Of a DNA stretch of 64,000 nt, positions 62,348 through 64,000 are shown piece after piece (positions within the stretch are counted from its first letter, which is position 1; each line of letters starts with the position of its first letter). Made by a program: the position numbers and the translations under genes. A model generated the notes under the pieces. That model did not search any database and was not told the origin of the DNA. It was given only the letters and a program-made list of their open reading frames with translations. Origin of the DNA: Bryobacterales bacterium (GTDB lineage Bacteria > Acidobacteriota > Terriglobia > Bryobacterales > UBA6623); contig JAJDTX010000027.1 in NCBI GenBank assembly GCA_022826925.1, positions 1-64,000 on the forward strand. Direction: 5' to 3'.

Positions 62348-63934
62348 CTACTGCTCTGGAACGACCGGTTCCAACGGGCGCCCGGCGTCCAACGGATACA
62401 CCGCCCCCATGGATTCCAGTTCCCCCACCATGCCTTCCATCATGCTCGCGAGCTGTTCCGGATTCTCCGCCGCGAGGTTTCGCGACTCGCTCCGATCCAT
62501 CACCAAGTTGTAGAGGGCGTAACGCTCGTGACCTTCGGCAAGATACTCGTAGCGCACCTTCCAGTCGCCCGTGCGCCAAGTGGTGAAAAAGTGGCTCTGC
62601 CCGCGGCGCGGGTGGGGGTAGTGGTTCAGGAATTCGTTTCGATGTTTCGGGTCCGATTGACCGATCAGCAGTTGCGTGAGGTTCTGACCATCAACCGGGT
62701 GGCCTGCCGGGACGGTCGCGTCGACCAAATCTAGGATGGTGGGGAACAGGTCGTAGCAGACTCCGACCTCCTGGCGAATGCCACCGGCGGGGATTGGCAG
62801 TTTCTTCTGCCACCGGTTGTTGGCATCGGACTTGCCCCAGGCGGCGATGAAGGGAACGCGCACGCCGCCTTCCCACTTGCTGCCCTTGCGGCCCCTCAGA
62901 GGCGCGCTGGAGGAAATGTCGTCCGTGCCCGCCAGCGGGGCATCTCCTCCGTTGTCCCCGAGGAAAATGATCAGCGTGTTCTCGGCGATGCCGTTGTCTT
63001 CAAGGTGATCCATCAGGTCTCCCAGCGACTTGTCTATGCCTTCGATGAGAGTCGCGTAGTTCTGGGCCCGATCGCTTTTGCCTCGGTCTCGGTAACGCGC
63101 CGCAAAACGAGCGTCGGAGTGAAAGGGCGAGTGCACTGCGTAGTGGGACATGTACAGAAGAAACGGCTTCTCCGCGGTGAGTGCTTTGTCTAATTCACTC
63201 TTGGCTTCCAGCGTCAGGGCTTCGGTCAGGAAGGTGTCCGTGCCGTGGTACTTGTCCAGGCCCGGCACAGGGCGCGCCAGCAGACTCGTGGACCGCTTCC
63301 CGTAATCGGCCTGGCCATGATAGGAGCCCGGCGCTCCGATGGCGGAGCCGGCGACATTCACGTCAAAGCCCAGGTTCAGTGGGTCGGCTCCTGCGTGATC
63401 GAAGGGAGCAAAATGCGCTTTCCCGACGTGGATGGTCGCGTAGCCGACTTGCTTTAGCTGCGTTGGCAGGGTCACGTCACGCTTCTCCAACCCCGCCCAG
63501 TTCCACTCCGGCGGACCGCGCTGCGACACCGCGAGGGGGAATGCCTCGTTATCCAGAGTGCGATTGTCCTGCCACGGATTGATGTAGTCGGTAGTTCGGT
63601 GGCGGGCCGCGTTCTGCCCGGTCATGATCGAGATGCGCGTCGGCGAGCAGACGCTGTGCGCGTAGAAGTTGCTGAACCGGGTGCCCATCGCGGCCAGCCG
63701 CTCCATGTTCGGCGTGCGATACCAGGCGTTGAGCGGGTGGCGCTGAGGCTTGCCGTCTTCATCGGTCAGCATCGGAACCGAGGTGTCCATCAGCCCCATG
63801 TCGTCGACCAGAAAGACGATGATGTTGGGCTTGTCGGAGGCCGCCCCGCCGGAACAGGCCGACGCCAGCAGCACTCCCCCGAAGGCCAAGCCGACGACCG
63901 CCCTTTGGGGGAGGCTGCCGAATCCCGTGCTCAT
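62348..63934 (-). CDS. Type I sulfatase, predicted lipoprotein
   Basis: A 528-residue protein with a lipoprotein signal (GGVLLASAC, Cys27). It has metal site LVDDMGLMD, formylglycine motif CSPTR at 96-100 followed by SIMTGQNAARH, LGDNGGDAP in the second metal site and RGRKGSKWEGGVRVP with the active-site lysine. All key residues are present, so it should be active after cysteine maturation. A formylglycine-generating enzyme is not encoded in this window. No upstream partner is visible before the right edge (63935-64000 is non-coding as far as seen). Confidence 0.9.
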   Translation of the reverse strand: MSTGFGSLPQRAVVGLAFGGVLLASACSGGAASDKPNIIVFLVDDMGLMDTSVPMLTDEDGKPQRHPLNAWYRTPNMERLAAMGTRFSNFYAHSVCSPTRISIMTGQNAARHRTTDYINPWQDNRTLDNEAFPLAVSQRGPPEWNWAGLEKRDVTLPTQLKQVGYATIHVGKAHFAPFDHAGADPLNLGFDVNVAGSAIGAPGSYHGQADYGKRSTSLLARPVPGLDKYHGTDTFLTEALTLEAKSELDKALTAEKPFLLYMSHYAVHSPFHSDARFAARYRDRGKSDRAQNYATLIEGIDKSLGDLMDHLEDNGIAENTLIIFLGDNGGDAPLAGTDDISSSAPLRGRKGSKWEGGVRVPFIAAWGKSDANNRWQKKLPIPAGGIRQEVGVCYDLFPTILDLVDATVPAGHPVDGQNLTQLLIGQSDPKHRNEFLNHYPHPRRGQSHFFTTWRTGDWKVRYEYLAEGHERYALYNLVMDRSESRNLAAENPEQLASMMEGMVGELESMGAVYPLDAGRPLEPVVPEQ

Positions 63935-64000
63935 GCGCTGCCCCCGAACTGCGTTTCGGCCCCTAGCCTGCTTCCGGTTCGTCCCGGGGCGATCCCGAGG

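Noticed and set aside
1-64000. CRISPR arrays, rRNA and tRNA genes
   Set aside because: No regularly spaced repeats and no recognisable rRNA or tRNA sequence was found by eye; a covariance-model scan was not possible.

Overview
The window is GC-rich DNA from a Gram-negative bacterium. It carries a TonB-dependent outer-membrane receptor, many exported enzymes (several with twin-arginine signals), lipoprotein sulfatases, and three copies of the paired PSCyt/PSD1 (DUF1549/DUF1553) and DUF1501 proteins. That pairing is typical of Planctomycetota, Verrucomicrobiota and Acidobacteriota. The carboxypeptidase-regulatory domain on the TonB receptor and the exported hydrolases and oxidoreductases lean towards an Acidobacteriota (Bryobacterales/Solibacter-like) or similar host-associated or marine lineage. 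This is an inference from gene content; there is no rRNA or phylogenetic marker, and I recognised no tRNA.

Layout. 1-9040 is a defence island: a large SF2 helicase running off the left edge, an AbiEi/AbiEii toxin-antitoxin pair with a palindromic operator, a gene-poor 1.2 kb stretch with a likely IS66 remnant, and a three-gene set (a frameshifted unknown gene, a DUF262/GmrSD-type protein, a HEPN nuclease). 9200-13190 holds an exported esterase, a PhoD phosphatase and an exported HpcH/HpaI aldolase. 13490-15994 is a conjugative-element remnant (trbB, a small Cys-containing protein, ardC) behind a consensus sigma-70 promoter. 16243-18624 holds ada and a Uma2 nuclease with a repetitive coiled-coil tail.

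18900-63934 is mostly an exported polysaccharide- or glycoconjugate-degradation region. It has a GH109-like NAD-dependent glycosidase with a sulfatase, a second Gfo/Idh/MocA protein, a GH33-type sialidase, a sulfatase translationally coupled to a BNR/LamG protein, three PSD1-DUF1501 loci, an amidohydrolase/RidA/enolase-superfamily set with export signals, a TonB receptor, a TolB-like propeller protein, an M81 peptidase, an MFS transporter divergent from a NagB-like deaminase, and two further lipoprotein sulfatases. A coherent reading is that sulfated, sialylated or amino-sugar-rich glycans are desulfated and trimmed outside the cytoplasm, and the sugars are then imported and deaminated.

Scattered between these operons are five small toxin-antitoxin loci. 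Four have an intact or nearly intact antitoxin beside a visibly broken toxin (truncation, nonsense codons or frameshift); only the locus at 50595-51249 looks complete. Two short repeat families (an 80-bp pair flanking the TonB receptor, and an inverted palindromic pair flanking a sulfatase) are not explained by the genes.
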